Shown one piece after another: positions 20,550 to 29,301 of a stretch of 64,000 bases of DNA. The notes beneath the pieces are model-generated. The model was not told the origin of the DNA and made no database searches. It saw nothing but the letters and a program-made list of their open reading frames with translations. The position numbers were made by a program, and so were the translations under genes. Source of the stretch: Pseudomonas fluorescens (GTDB lineage Bacteria; Pseudomonadota; Gammaproteobacteria; Pseudomonadales; Pseudomonadaceae); assembly GCF_001708445.1 (NCBI RefSeq), contig NZ_CP015637.1, positions 2,419,001 through 2,483,000 on the forward strand, in the 5' to 3' direction. Position 1 is the stretch's first letter; each line of letters starts with the position of its first letter.

Positions 20550-20672
20550 AACGTGCCTCTGATCATTATTTTTATGGATGTTTCGTCCCATAACCCGGGA
20601 TTTATCAGCAAACTTCGCAAAGTTCGGCTGTGGTTATGAGCATAGCATTGTAGGAAATAAGGAGCGCCAGAC

Positions 20673-21917
20673 ATGAACAATAAACATCCTGCCTTCGGCT
20701 TTTCCACCCGTGCCATCCACCACGGTTACGACCCCCAGGACCACCATGGCGCGCTGGTGCCGCCGATCTACCTGTCTGCAACCTTTGCCTTTCCCACCGC
20801 GGAATACGGCGCGGCCTGTTTTGCCGGGGAAGAAAGCGGCCACTTCTACACCCGCATTTCCAACCCGACCCTGGCCTTGCTGGAGTCGCGCATGGCCACC
20901 CTGGAAAACGGCGAAGCCGCGATAGCGTTCAGCTCTGGCATGGGCGCGATTGCCGCGACCTTCTGGACCCTGCTGCGCCCCGGCGACGAGGTGATCGTCA
21001 GCCAGACCGTGTACGGTTGCACCTACGCCCTGCTGCACCATGGCATCAGCGAGTTCGGTATCAAGGTGCGCCATGTCGACCTCACCGACCTGGCCGCGCT
21101 GCAAGCCGCGCTGTCCCCGGCCACGCGCATGATCTACTGCGAAACCCCCGCCAACCCCACCTTGCAACTGGTGGACATCGCCGCCATCGCCGCGCTGGCC
21201 CATCAGCAGCCCAACATCACCGTAGTGGTCGACAACACCTACTGCACGCCTTACCTGCAACGCCCCCTGGACCTCGGTGCCGACGTGGTGGTGCATTCGG
21301 CAACCAAGTACCTCAGCGGGCATGGCGATATCACTGCCGGCATCGCGGTGAGCAACCAGGCCCTGGCGCATCGTATTCGTCTGCAAGGGCTCAAGGACCT
21401 GACCGGCGCGGTCATGTCACCCCAGGACGCGGCGCTGCTGATGCGCGGCCTCAAGACCCTGGCGCTGCGCATGGATCGCCATTGCAGCAACGCCCAGGCC
21501 GTGGCCGAGGCCTTGCAGGCGCACCCGGCCGTGGCATGGGTGACTTACCCTGGGTTGCGCTCTTTCCCGCAGTACGAATTGGCGGCCCGGCAAATGCGCC
21601 AGTCCGGCGGAATGATTGCCTTCGAACTCAAGGGCGGTATCGACACCGGCCGGCGCTTCATGAACGCGCTTCAGTTGTTCACCCGCGCCGTCAGCCTGGG
21701 TGACGCCGAATCCCTGGCCCAGCACCCGGCGAGCATGACCCACTCCACCTACACCCCGGAAGAACGCGCACAGCACGGCATCAGCGAGGGCCTGGTGCGT
21801 TTATCGGTAGGCCTGGAGGACGTCGCCGACCTGCTGGCGGACGTTCGGCAGGCCCTGGCCCAGTGCATGCGTATCGCGCCCCGTCACACCCGGACGGCTG
21901 AACCGGCACTGAAATAA
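20673..21917 (+). CDS. megL: methionine gamma-lyase
   Basis: 414 residues of the Cys/Met metabolism PLP family. The pyridoxal lysine lies in SATKYLSGHGD, and the cysteine of QTVYGCTYALLHHG matches the substrate-binding Cys typical of true methionine gamma-lyases rather than cystathionine enzymes. SGMGAIAATFWTLLRPGD and YTRISNPTLALLE are also present. The enzyme cleaves L-methionine to methanethiol, 2-oxobutyrate and ammonia in the cytoplasm. The ATG follows AAGGAG. An Lrp-type regulator is divergent upstream. The C-terminal tail (HTRTAEPALK) is slightly longer than usual. Confidence 0.92.
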   Translation: MNNKHPAFGFSTRAIHHGYDPQDHHGALVPPIYLSATFAFPTAEYGAACFAGEESGHFYTRISNPTLALLESRMATLENGEAAIAFSSGMGAIAATFWTLLRPGDEVIVSQTVYGCTYALLHHGISEFGIKVRHVDLTDLAALQAALSPATRMIYCETPANPTLQLVDIAAIAALAHQQPNITVVVDNTYCTPYLQRPLDLGADVVVHSATKYLSGHGDITAGIAVSNQALAHRIRLQGLKDLTGAVMSPQDAALLMRGLKTLALRMDRHCSNAQAVAEALQAHPAVAWVTYPGLRSFPQYELAARQMRQSGGMIAFELKGGIDTGRRFMNALQLFTRAVSLGDAESLAQHPASMTHSTYTPEERAQHGISEGLVRLSVGLEDVADLLADVRQALAQCMRIAPRHTRTAEPALK

Positions 21918-22135
21918 CGCCAACGCCTGGGGTTAAGCGTTCCCACAACGGTGGCCGGCCCAGTCCGACCGCCGTTGAGGCAATTGCATCGCGTTTTCGC
22001 GGATTGGATCCCCATGCCGAGCCGGGCCTGTACTAGCATAGGTTTTTCGGCGGGCGGGATTTTCACTGTGGGTTATTCGCATTGGCCAGCACCTTGCCCC
22101 CCCCGTCGCGATAAGGCCGAATACCCGCACTTTTC

Positions 22136-22822
22136 ATGGATGAGTTGATGAACGCACACCTGTTCCCCCATATCGGCAAGGTCATCGCCAGCACCGGCAG
22201 CCGCCATTTCCCGCGCATGCTGCATGACCTGATCCTCACCCAATTGGCTGTGGACGCCACCCATATCACGCAACTGCAGGTCAGCCCCGAAGGCCATACC
22301 CGGCGCAAGATCAGCCCGGTGTACACCGACTCGGTGACCGCCGGCAGCGCCGAACCACCCACCGCCCAACTGCACCTCACGCGGCGCAAGGACGATATGC
22401 GCTACGTACTGTCGGTGTACCGCTCGCCCCCGTCAGCGTGTTTTTCCGCTCAGGAACGCAGCCTGCTACAAGACTTCTCCACCTTGCTGCTGCCCATGGT
22501 GGAAAAACACATCAACGCCATCCAGCCTTGCCGCACTGTCAGCGACCCGGTCGTAGCGCAAAACCACGGCCTCGACACCCTGCGCCGACGCATCGAAGAA
22601 CGCCTGGTGCAATCGGGGCTGAACCTGTCCAAGCGCGAGCTGGAAGTGTGCGTCGGCCTGCTGGCCGGGCGCACCGCGCCGGAGCTGGCGGAACAACTGG
22701 CGCTGAAGGTCAACACCATCGAGAGCTACCTCAAGCGCGCGTCGGTCAAGCTGGGTATCAGCGGGCGGCATTCGTTGTTGCGGTGGATGTATGCGACGCA
22801 GGAAGGGGCGGCCGTGAGTTGA
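22136..22822 (+). CDS. LuxR-type helix-turn-helix regulator
   Basis: 228 residues with a C-terminal LuxR/GerE helix-turn-helix (LSKRELEVCVGLLAGRTAPELAEQLALKVNTIESYLKRASVKLGI). The first 150 residues show no autoinducer-binding signature I can recognise and no receiver domain. A second in-frame ATG at 22148, preceded by GGATGAG, may be the real start. It ends 12 bp before the convergent pvdP, so it borders the pyoverdine block; a role in siderophore control is possible but not shown. Confidence 0.83.
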   Translation: MDELMNAHLFPHIGKVIASTGSRHFPRMLHDLILTQLAVDATHITQLQVSPEGHTRRKISPVYTDSVTAGSAEPPTAQLHLTRRKDDMRYVLSVYRSPPSACFSAQERSLLQDFSTLLLPMVEKHINAIQPCRTVSDPVVAQNHGLDTLRRRIEERLVQSGLNLSKRELEVCVGLLAGRTAPELAEQLALKVNTIESYLKRASVKLGISGRHSLLRWMYATQEGAAVS

Positions 22823-22834
22823 GGGGGCCGCCTC

Positions 22835-24454
22835 TCAAGCCTTCACCTTCAAATGCCGCGCATACCAGGGCCGCTTCGGCACGCGCTTGAACAACCCCTT
22901 CAACATCTCGTCCTCGGCACCGAAGGTAATGCGCAACGCCAGCTTCATGGTCTCCGGATCCATTTCCATTGAGCGTCCCATCTGCAGCCCCGGCGTGGTG
23001 CTGCAGCCATGGGTGTCCGGCCCCAGCCAGGGGTCGCCGACCTCGACCCAACGCCCCGCTGCGAACCATGCCACGCCGTTGACTTCAAGCCGGCTGACCT
23101 CACCGGGATGGAAGCGTTCATGGGCGCGAAACCAGTCTTCGACGCGGTCGTCGATCCAGCCGTGGAAGTGCCAGAACACCGGGTTCACATGGGAGGAAAA
23201 CGGATCGCCAAGGAAGTCGTTTTCCGCCGCATACCAGCGTGCAGCAAAGTCCGCGGGGTCACGGGCGAACGGTACCGGGGCGCCGTTGGAGGGGTCGCGG
23301 GGCACGGAGGCCCAGCGCATGTGCAGCCAGTCGTGCAGCCCCAGTTCCATTTCGGAGCCGAGTTGGCCCAGGGTCAGTTTGGCCAGGTAGCGTGGGTCGC
23401 GGTACTGGGATTCCCACACCTGGAAGTTGCTGTGGTAGGTCTCGGCGGCCTTGATATCGCTGACCCATTGGGTGTAGTCGCCGTCGTCCGGTGCCAGCCA
23501 GGTGGGGGGCAAGGCAAAGCCGTCGTGGTTGTCGAAGTAACGCACGAAGCCCAGGCGATCACGCTCCAGGGGCGGTTGCGGTTCGGGGAATTGCGCCCAT
23601 GAGGGCAGGTGTTGCATCGAGCGCGCGGTACCGAGCATGTGGCGGTGCATGAAGAAGAAGTCGATGCCCGAGCCGTTGCGGTCCTTGAGTGTGCCGCGGG
23701 CGTCGCGTTCCTTGCCGCGCGGGCCGGGTTGCCAGCCGATGCCGCGCAGCGCGTCGCGTTTTTCTTCGGAGAGTTTGTGCCATTGGTCACGGGTGGCGTG
23801 CCACAGCTGGTGGAACAGCCGGTGCTCCGGTGAAACCAGCCAGGCCAGCAGGGCCGGGTTGAGGCCGATGCGTTCGCGGGCTTCGGGAAACACCTGTTTG
23901 TGCGCGACGAAGCGGTTGTCGCGTTCAACCAGCGCGAGGGGCCGGTCCAGGTCGAGGATGTGCCCGCTGAGGGTGCTGCTGCCGGCATTGGCGAAGTTGG
24001 CCCAGACTTCGTCCAGGGTCATCTTGAATTCATAGGCCGGTGTGCCGTCGGCGGTGTCGCGGTCGATCAGGCGCCAATAGAGCACGGCGCCCTCGCCCGT
24101 GAGCAAATCACCGAGGACGCGATAGCGCGGTTCAGCGTCGGCACGCAGGTTTGCAGCCGTGTCGAGATAGCCGCGCAGGCCACGGCCGCGTGGGGCGATA
24201 TCCAGCAGCAATTCCAGCCCCTGCAACGGCAGGCCCTTGAGGCCAGCATCGCGGCCTTCCAGGCGCAGGCTCCACACGCCGCGCAGCGTGTTCGCCAGGT
24301 GTTGGCCGGCAGTGTCGGCCAGGTCGACGGTGGCTTCGCCGGGCGTGATGGGAAATTCTTCGCGCGTCAACTCGCGATGGGCATAAAAGGCCGCCGGCAC
24401 GGCTGCGCCGGTCAGCGCCAGGCCTGCGATGAACCCACGTCGAGAGATGGTCAT
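22835..24454 (-). CDS. pvdP: PvdP, periplasmic tyrosinase of pyoverdine chromophore maturation
   Basis: 539 residues with a Tat signal (SRRGFIAGLALTGAA). The C-terminal half has paired histidine clusters expected of a binuclear copper site: FFFMHRHMLGTARSMQH, LGLHDWLHMRW and VFWHFHGWIDDRVEDWF. PvdP oxidises the tyrosine-derived part of ferribactin to close the dihydroxyquinoline chromophore in the periplasm. An exact TAAAT-N16-CGT box lies 36-59 bp upstream, divergent from that of pvdMNO, so it is PvdS-controlled and iron-repressed. Confidence 0.93.
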   Translation of the reverse strand: MTISRRGFIAGLALTGAAVPAAFYAHRELTREEFPITPGEATVDLADTAGQHLANTLRGVWSLRLEGRDAGLKGLPLQGLELLLDIAPRGRGLRGYLDTAANLRADAEPRYRVLGDLLTGEGAVLYWRLIDRDTADGTPAYEFKMTLDEVWANFANAGSSTLSGHILDLDRPLALVERDNRFVAHKQVFPEARERIGLNPALLAWLVSPEHRLFHQLWHATRDQWHKLSEEKRDALRGIGWQPGPRGKERDARGTLKDRNGSGIDFFFMHRHMLGTARSMQHLPSWAQFPEPQPPLERDRLGFVRYFDNHDGFALPPTWLAPDDGDYTQWVSDIKAAETYHSNFQVWESQYRDPRYLAKLTLGQLGSEMELGLHDWLHMRWASVPRDPSNGAPVPFARDPADFAARWYAAENDFLGDPFSSHVNPVFWHFHGWIDDRVEDWFRAHERFHPGEVSRLEVNGVAWFAAGRWVEVGDPWLGPDTHGCSTTPGLQMGRSMEMDPETMKLALRITFGAEDEMLKGLFKRVPKRPWYARHLKVKA

Positions 24455-24489
24455 TGTCTACCTTAGGAAACGCCTTTATCAGAGCTAGA

Positions 24490-24513
24490 ACGTTTGCTCA
24501 CGGGGGAAATTTA
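24490..24513 (-). promoter_or_regulatory. PvdS iron-starvation box for pvdP
   Basis: Minus strand reads GCTAAATTTCCCCC...CGTTCT, with exactly 16 bases between TAAAT and CGT, the consensus of PvdS-dependent promoters. Confidence 0.85.
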
Positions 24514-24532
24514 GCTTGCCGCCCGCGACGCC

Positions 24533-24556
24533 TAAATTTGCGCGCTCATGGCTCGT
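24533..24556 (+). promoter_or_regulatory. PvdS iron-starvation box for pvdMNO
   Basis: CCTAAATTTGCGCG...GGCTCGTTCT: TAAAT, 16 bases, CGT, about 40 bp before the pvdM start. It is back to back with the pvdP box. Confidence 0.85.
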
Positions 24557-24596
24557 TCTTCCCAGATAGCAAAGGCCTCAACTGACTGAGACGGCA

Positions 24597-25946
24597 ATGA
24601 CAAAACCACGTTCGAAAAAGGCGCTGTATATCGGCTTGCCGCTGGCATTGGCCATCGGTGCCGGCGCCGGCTTCCTGGCCTGGGATCACTGGTTCAGGGG
24701 CAATGCCGGTTACCCGTTGGCGGTGATCAAGCAGGCCAACGACCTGCAGGATCGCTTGCTGTCGTTCGACAGCCATATCACCGTGCCGCTGGATTTCGGC
24801 ACGGCCGGCAACGAAGCCGACAAGGATGGCGGCGGCCAGTTCGACCTGGCCAAGGCGGCGCGGGGTCGGTTGTCCGGCGCGGCGCTGACGATTTTCGGCT
24901 GGCCGGAAATCTGGAACGGCGCCAATGCACCGCACAAACCCACCGAAGGGTTTGTCGAAGAGGCCCGCCACGAGCAGGAAGTGCGCTACAAGATCATCTC
25001 CGGCATGGTGCGCGACTTTCCCAATCAGGTCGGCATCGCCTACACCCCGGACGACTTCCGGCGCCTGCATGGCGAGGGCAAGTTCGCGATCTTTATCAGC
25101 ATGCTCAATGCCTACCCGCTGGGTAATGACCTGAACCAGCTGGACTTATGGGCTGCGCGCGGCATGCGCATGTTTGGCTTCAGCTACATCGGCAATAACG
25201 CCTGGTCCGATTCGTCGCGGCCGCTGCCGTTTTTCAATGATTCCACCGATGCCCTCGAAGGCCTGTCGGACATCGGCAAGCAAGCGGTACAGCGCCTCAA
25301 CGACTTGGGGGTGATCATCGATGTGTCGCAGATGTCGACCCAGGCCCTGGAGCAGGTGGCACAACTGAGCCGCACGCCAATGGTCGCCTCGCACTCGGCG
25401 CCGCGGGCGTCAGTGGACATCCCGCGCAACCTCAGCGACAAGGAACTGCAACTGATCAAGAACAGCGGCGGCGTGGTGCAGGTGGTGGGCTTCCCCGCCT
25501 ATTTGCGCCCGCTGAGCCAGCCAACCCAGGACAAGCTCAACGCCCTGCGCGCTCGTTTCGACCTGCCACCATTGCCCAACCTGGCCATGGCCCTGATGCC
25601 AGGTGACGCGATCATTGCGGCATGGCCCGAGCAGAAGTTCGGCCAGTACGCCCAGGGCCTGTACGGCATCCTGGAGGAAGAACCCAAGGCCACGCTCAAG
25701 GATTGGGGCGACGCCATTGACTACACCGTGCGCAAGATCGGTATCGATCACGTCGGCATCGCCTCGGACTTCAACGACGGCGGCGGCCTGCAGGGCTGGG
25801 AGAACGTCGGCGATGTGCGCAACGTCACCGCCGAACTGATCCAGCGCGGCTACTCCGAAGCCGATATCGCCAAGCTGTGGGGAGGCAACTTCCTGCGGGT
25901 GTGGGACCAGGTCCAAAAAGCCGCCAAACCTTTGGCCAACCGCTAA
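24597..25946 (+). CDS. pvdM: PvdM, dipeptidase-family protein of pyoverdine maturation
   Basis: 449 residues. An N-terminal membrane or signal segment (ALYIGLPLALAIGAGAGFLAW) is followed by a membrane-dipeptidase (peptidase M19) fold: FDSHITVPLDF near the start of the mature part, VIIDVSQMS, PMVASHSAPRA and DHVGIASDFNDGGG. The first motif has H-I-T where M19 enzymes have the metal-binding H-x-D pair, so peptidase activity may be altered. PvdM is needed in the periplasm for pyoverdine maturation. It is first in pvdM-pvdN-pvdO, with 19 bp to pvdN. Confidence 0.92.
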   Translation: MTKPRSKKALYIGLPLALAIGAGAGFLAWDHWFRGNAGYPLAVIKQANDLQDRLLSFDSHITVPLDFGTAGNEADKDGGGQFDLAKAARGRLSGAALTIFGWPEIWNGANAPHKPTEGFVEEARHEQEVRYKIISGMVRDFPNQVGIAYTPDDFRRLHGEGKFAIFISMLNAYPLGNDLNQLDLWAARGMRMFGFSYIGNNAWSDSSRPLPFFNDSTDALEGLSDIGKQAVQRLNDLGVIIDVSQMSTQALEQVAQLSRTPMVASHSAPRASVDIPRNLSDKELQLIKNSGGVVQVVGFPAYLRPLSQPTQDKLNALRARFDLPPLPNLAMALMPGDAIIAAWPEQKFGQYAQGLYGILEEEPKATLKDWGDAIDYTVRKIGIDHVGIASDFNDGGGLQGWENVGDVRNVTAELIQRGYSEADIAKLWGGNFLRVWDQVQKAAKPLANR

Positions 25947-25965
25947 CCACCGGTGAAGTAAGTCC

Positions 25966-27237
25966 ATGACCGACCGCCGTACGTTTCTCAAACAGGCCGG
26001 GGTAATCGCCGCCAGCCTGCCGCTGGGCGCTGCCATCCTGCCCCAGGCATCGGCCGCCAGCGCGCCGGACAGCCCATGGGCGGACCTCAAGCAACTGTTC
26101 GACCAGGATCCGAGCTACCTGCACTTCTCCAACTTCCTGGTGGCGTCACACCCCAGGCCGGTGCGTGAGGCCATCGAACGCTACCGCCGGCAGATCGACC
26201 GCAACCCTGGCCTGGCGATGGACTGGGGACGTGAAGAAGCCTGGAAACGCGAAGGCCAGGTGCGCGAGTGGGCCGGCCGTTACTTGAAGGCCAGCCCGCC
26301 ACAGATCGCCCTCACCGGCAGTACATCCGAAGGGCTGGCGATGATCTATGGCGGGATCAAGGTGCGGCCCGACCAGGAGATCCTCACCACGGTTCACGAG
26401 CATTACGCCACGCAGAACTGCCTGGATTTTCGTGTCGCCAAGCAAGGCACCCAGGTGCGCCGCATCCGCCTGTTTGAACAGGCCAGCCAGGTCTCCATCG
26501 ACGAGGTGCTGGGCAATATCCAGCGCTCGATCCGCCCCAACACCCGCGTACTCGGCATGACCTGGGTGCAGTCCGGCAGCGGCGTGAAGCTGCCCATCGG
26601 CGAAATCGGCCAACTGGTCGCAGAACATAATCGCAACCGTGACGATCAGGACCGCATCCTGTATGTGGTCGACGGCGTGCACGGTTTCGGCGTGGAAAAC
26701 CTCGACTTCCCGGATATGCACTGCGACTTCTTTATCGCCGGCACCCACAAATGGATGTTCGGCCCCCGTGGCACCGGGCTCGTCTGCGCCCGCGACCCGG
26801 TGAATAAATACGTCACGCCGATGGTGCCCACGTTCTCCGAAGACAAGGACTTCGCCACGATCATGACGCCCGGCGGCTATCACGCCTTCGAGCATCGCTG
26901 GGCGGCGGACGAGGCCTTCAAGCTGCATTTGCAACTGGGCAAGGCGCAGGTGCAGACGCACATCCATGCCCTTAACACCGAACTGAAAACCCAGCTGCTG
27001 GCCCTCCCTCAGGTCGAACTGGTCACGCCTCGCAGCCCCGGCTTGTCGGCCGGTTTCACCTTTTTTCGGGTCAAGGGCCAGGACAGCGACGCCGTAGCGG
27101 ATTACATGATGAACAACCGCGTGGTGATCGATGCGGTGGACCGCGATGTCGGGCCGGTGATCCGCACCGCCCCCGGCTTGCTCAATAACCTCGATGAGAT
27201 CCAACGCTTCATAAGCCTGCTGAGCCAGCAAGTGTGA
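25966..27237 (+). CDS. pvdN: PvdN, periplasmic PLP enzyme modifying the pyoverdine side chain
   Basis: 423 residues with a Tat-type signal (DRRTFLKQAGVIAASLPLGAA...ASA) and an aminotransferase class V fold: STSEGLAMIYGG, VDGVHGFGVENLDFPDMHCD and the pyridoxal lysine in AGTHKWMFGPRGTG. PvdN converts the glutamate side chain of the precursor to succinamide in the periplasm. It is a folded, cofactor-loaded export substrate, which explains the Tat signal. It lies between pvdM and pvdO with short gaps. Confidence 0.93.
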   Translation: MTDRRTFLKQAGVIAASLPLGAAILPQASAASAPDSPWADLKQLFDQDPSYLHFSNFLVASHPRPVREAIERYRRQIDRNPGLAMDWGREEAWKREGQVREWAGRYLKASPPQIALTGSTSEGLAMIYGGIKVRPDQEILTTVHEHYATQNCLDFRVAKQGTQVRRIRLFEQASQVSIDEVLGNIQRSIRPNTRVLGMTWVQSGSGVKLPIGEIGQLVAEHNRNRDDQDRILYVVDGVHGFGVENLDFPDMHCDFFIAGTHKWMFGPRGTGLVCARDPVNKYVTPMVPTFSEDKDFATIMTPGGYHAFEHRWAADEAFKLHLQLGKAQVQTHIHALNTELKTQLLALPQVELVTPRSPGLSAGFTFFRVKGQDSDAVADYMMNNRVVIDAVDRDVGPVIRTAPGLLNNLDEIQRFISLLSQQV

Positions 27238-27269
27238 CGGTGATTTTTCCCTTTGAACGAGAGGCTCCC

Positions 27270-28142
27270 ATGACTCCATTGCGACTCACCCCTTTGACCG
27301 CCTTGACGCTGACGGCCCTGTGCACGGCATGGCTGCCCAACCTGGCCCAGGCAGCCACGCCGCAACCCGGAAAAGTGTTCAAGGACTGCAAGGACTGCCC
27401 GGAAATGGTGGTATTGCCGGCCGGCACCTTCACCATGGGCACCCCGGCAGATGAAGTCGGCCGCGAGCCGGACGAAGGCCCACTGCATGACGTGACCTTC
27501 GCCAAGCCCTTCGCCATGAGCCGCTTCCAGATCACCGCCGGCGAGTGGGACAGCTACGTGCGCCAGACCGGGGTGAAGATCGCCGACGGCGACACCCGCC
27601 CCGGCCGCGAATGCATCGCCAGCAAGCCACGCTATCCTCAGGGCCCGCGCCAACCGGCGGTGTGCATGGACATGGACGACATCAAACACTACGTGGCCTG
27701 GCTGTCGAAAAAGACCGGGCAGCAGTACCACATGGTCAGCGAGTCCCAACGTGAATATGCCGCGCGCGCAGGCTCGACCGGGCCATTCCCCTTCCCGTTC
27801 GACGAGGGCAAGGGCTACAGCATCGCCCAGCACGCCAACACCTACGGCCCGGCGGATGGGTACAGCTATTCGTCGCCGGTGGGCAGCTACCCGCCGAATG
27901 CGTTTGGCATGTATGACATGCACGGGAACGTCTATGAGCGGGTGGCCGACTGTTACCACGCGGATTACATCGGCGCGCCCACCGATGGCAGTGCCTGGGT
28001 CGAGCCCACGTGCGAGCTGTACCAGATTCGTGGCAATGACTGGGGTGAAGCGCCGGTGTTCTCGCGCTCGGGCAATCGCAACAACATCTACCCGCAGACC
28101 CGCGGGGATTGGATCGGCTTCCGCGTCGTGCGCGATCTCTAA
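27270..28142 (+). CDS. pvdO: PvdO, formylglycine-generating-enzyme-like pyoverdine maturation protein
   Basis: 290 residues: signal peptide (TALTLTALCTAWLPNLAQA), then an FGE-sulfatase-type domain (MVVLPAGTFTMGTP, HDVTFAKPFAMSRFQITAGEWD, FGMYDMHGNVYERVADC, WIGFRVVRD). PvdO acts in the periplasm on the final oxidation of the dihydropyoverdine chromophore. ATG 27270 follows GAGAGGCTCCC; the frame opens earlier at 27234 but that start overlaps pvdN. Last gene of pvdMNO; a REPIN follows. Confidence 0.92.
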   Translation: MTPLRLTPLTALTLTALCTAWLPNLAQAATPQPGKVFKDCKDCPEMVVLPAGTFTMGTPADEVGREPDEGPLHDVTFAKPFAMSRFQITAGEWDSYVRQTGVKIADGDTRPGRECIASKPRYPQGPRQPAVCMDMDDIKHYVAWLSKKTGQQYHMVSESQREYAARAGSTGPFPFPFDEGKGYSIAQHANTYGPADGYSYSSPVGSYPPNAFGMYDMHGNVYERVADCYHADYIGAPTDGSAWVEPTCELYQIRGNDWGEAPVFSRSGNRNNIYPQTRGDWIGFRVVRDL

Positions 28143-28154
28143 GCCCAGCCCCTA

Positions 28155-28260
28155 CCCTGTAGGAGCGAGCGTGCTCGCGAAGAACTCATTGGCACCGCGC
28201 TGATCCTGAATACACGCGTTATCGTTGACGTTTTTCGCGAGCAAGCTCGCTCCTACAGGG
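28155..28260. repeat. REPIN (GTAGGAGCGAGC class) between convergent pvdO and pvdF
   Basis: CCCTGTAGGAGCGAGC and GCTCGCTCCTACAGGG are perfect inverted ends. The spacer contains ACGCGTTATCGTTGACGTT, also found in the REPIN at 53750-53847. A stem of this size may stop transcription from both sides. Confidence 0.8.
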
Positions 28261-28272
28261 GATCGCGGCGCT

Positions 28273-29100
28273 TCAGCCTTTGAGCGCCAGCAACTCCAAA
28301 CCTTCATGCAACGCCGGGAACAGGCTGTTGTTGAAGTTGTTCCAACGCAGTTCAAGGATGGTGTCGTCCGGCGAGATCTCGGTCTTGAGTACGTCGTGGA
28401 ATACTTCGCCGGAATCGATGCCATTGTCCACGTAGTGGAACGAGGCGCCGGTCAGGTACAGCGGCTCGCACGGTGTGGTCGCCCTGGTCGCCCAATCCAC
28501 CACCGCTTGCCCCCGCGCTCCGTACAGCGCATTCCAGGTGGCATAGGCACCACGGCGCTCGTACGGCGACTCGATACGGGTAATGCCCGGGTGGATATTC
28601 ATGATCCGACGCGCGAACGGCGCACCTGGGCGCACCAGTTCATCGAGAATCACCAGCAAACCATCCAGCACCACGATGTCGGCCTTCAATTCGACCAGCG
28701 TGTCATACAGGCGACGTTCGAAATCCTGCTTGCCGGCGATATGCTCGGCACTGCCCCGTGGCAGGCGGCGATAGGTGGACGGCACGCTCAGCAGCAGGTC
28801 GTTGACCAGGCGCCCCTGCACCCGCAAGTCCGCGGGGTACAGCCATGGGCGCCCAGGCGTGCAGGCAAAGCCATAGTCGGCGACCAGTTGCTGGTCCCGT
28901 GGGTTCTGCTCGTCATCGTCATACACCACGCCCACCAGGTGGTAGGCCTCGCCCAGCGGCGTGTCGTTCAGCGACCCCACCAGAAACTCCAGTACCGACT
29001 TCATGTAGCGCTCATGGTCCTTGTAGGCCACCGGCTGCCCGGCCTTGTCGGCGGCAGCATTTCTCAGGGACCAGACATACACCAGGTTCTTCTTCGTCAT
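28273..29100 (-). CDS. pvdF: PvdF, N5-hydroxyornithine formyltransferase
   Basis: 275 residues with a formyltransferase motif near the middle (VVLDGLLVILDELV, then RIMNIHPGITRIESPYERRG) and YLTGASFHYVDNGIDSGEV. PvdF uses N10-formyltetrahydrofolate to formylate N5-hydroxyornithine, a building block loaded by the pyoverdine synthetases, so this strain's peptide should contain formyl-hydroxyornithine. ATG 29100 (MTKKNLVYVWS) is preferred over the longer frame because it follows the PvdS box at a normal distance. Divergent from pvdE. Confidence 0.91.
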   Translation of the reverse strand: MTKKNLVYVWSLRNAAADKAGQPVAYKDHERYMKSVLEFLVGSLNDTPLGEAYHLVGVVYDDDEQNPRDQQLVADYGFACTPGRPWLYPADLRVQGRLVNDLLLSVPSTYRRLPRGSAEHIAGKQDFERRLYDTLVELKADIVVLDGLLVILDELVRPGAPFARRIMNIHPGITRIESPYERRGAYATWNALYGARGQAVVDWATRATTPCEPLYLTGASFHYVDNGIDSGEVFHDVLKTEISPDDTILELRWNNFNNSLFPALHEGLELLALKG

Positions 29101-29162
29101 TGTTTCGCTCTCGCTGAAGGGACCACGCCCCGCGTCGTTACGCGTGCGCCTACAGAACAAGA

Positions 29163-29186
29163 ACGAGCCAGCCGCCCAGCAATTTA
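29163..29186 (-). promoter_or_regulatory. PvdS iron-starvation box for pvdF
   Basis: Minus strand GATAAATTGCTGGG...GCTCGTTCT keeps TAAAT-N16-CGT. It lies about 63 bp before the pvdF start. Confidence 0.83.
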
Positions 29187-29217
29187 TCCGTCACTGCCGC
29201 CGCCGGGCATACCGAGC

Positions 29218-29241
29218 TAAATACTCGCGCCGACGCTTCGT
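29218..29241 (+). promoter_or_regulatory. PvdS iron-starvation box for pvdE
   Basis: GCTAAATACTCGCG...GCTTCGTTT keeps TAAAT-N16-CGT, about 60 bp before the pvdE start and 31 bp from the pvdF box on the other strand. Confidence 0.85.
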
Positions 29242-29301
29242 TTGTCATGGGTAAGGGACTGTGTGCCCAGCCCCCTCTTTTTCACTCTCCGGGATGTACT
29301 T

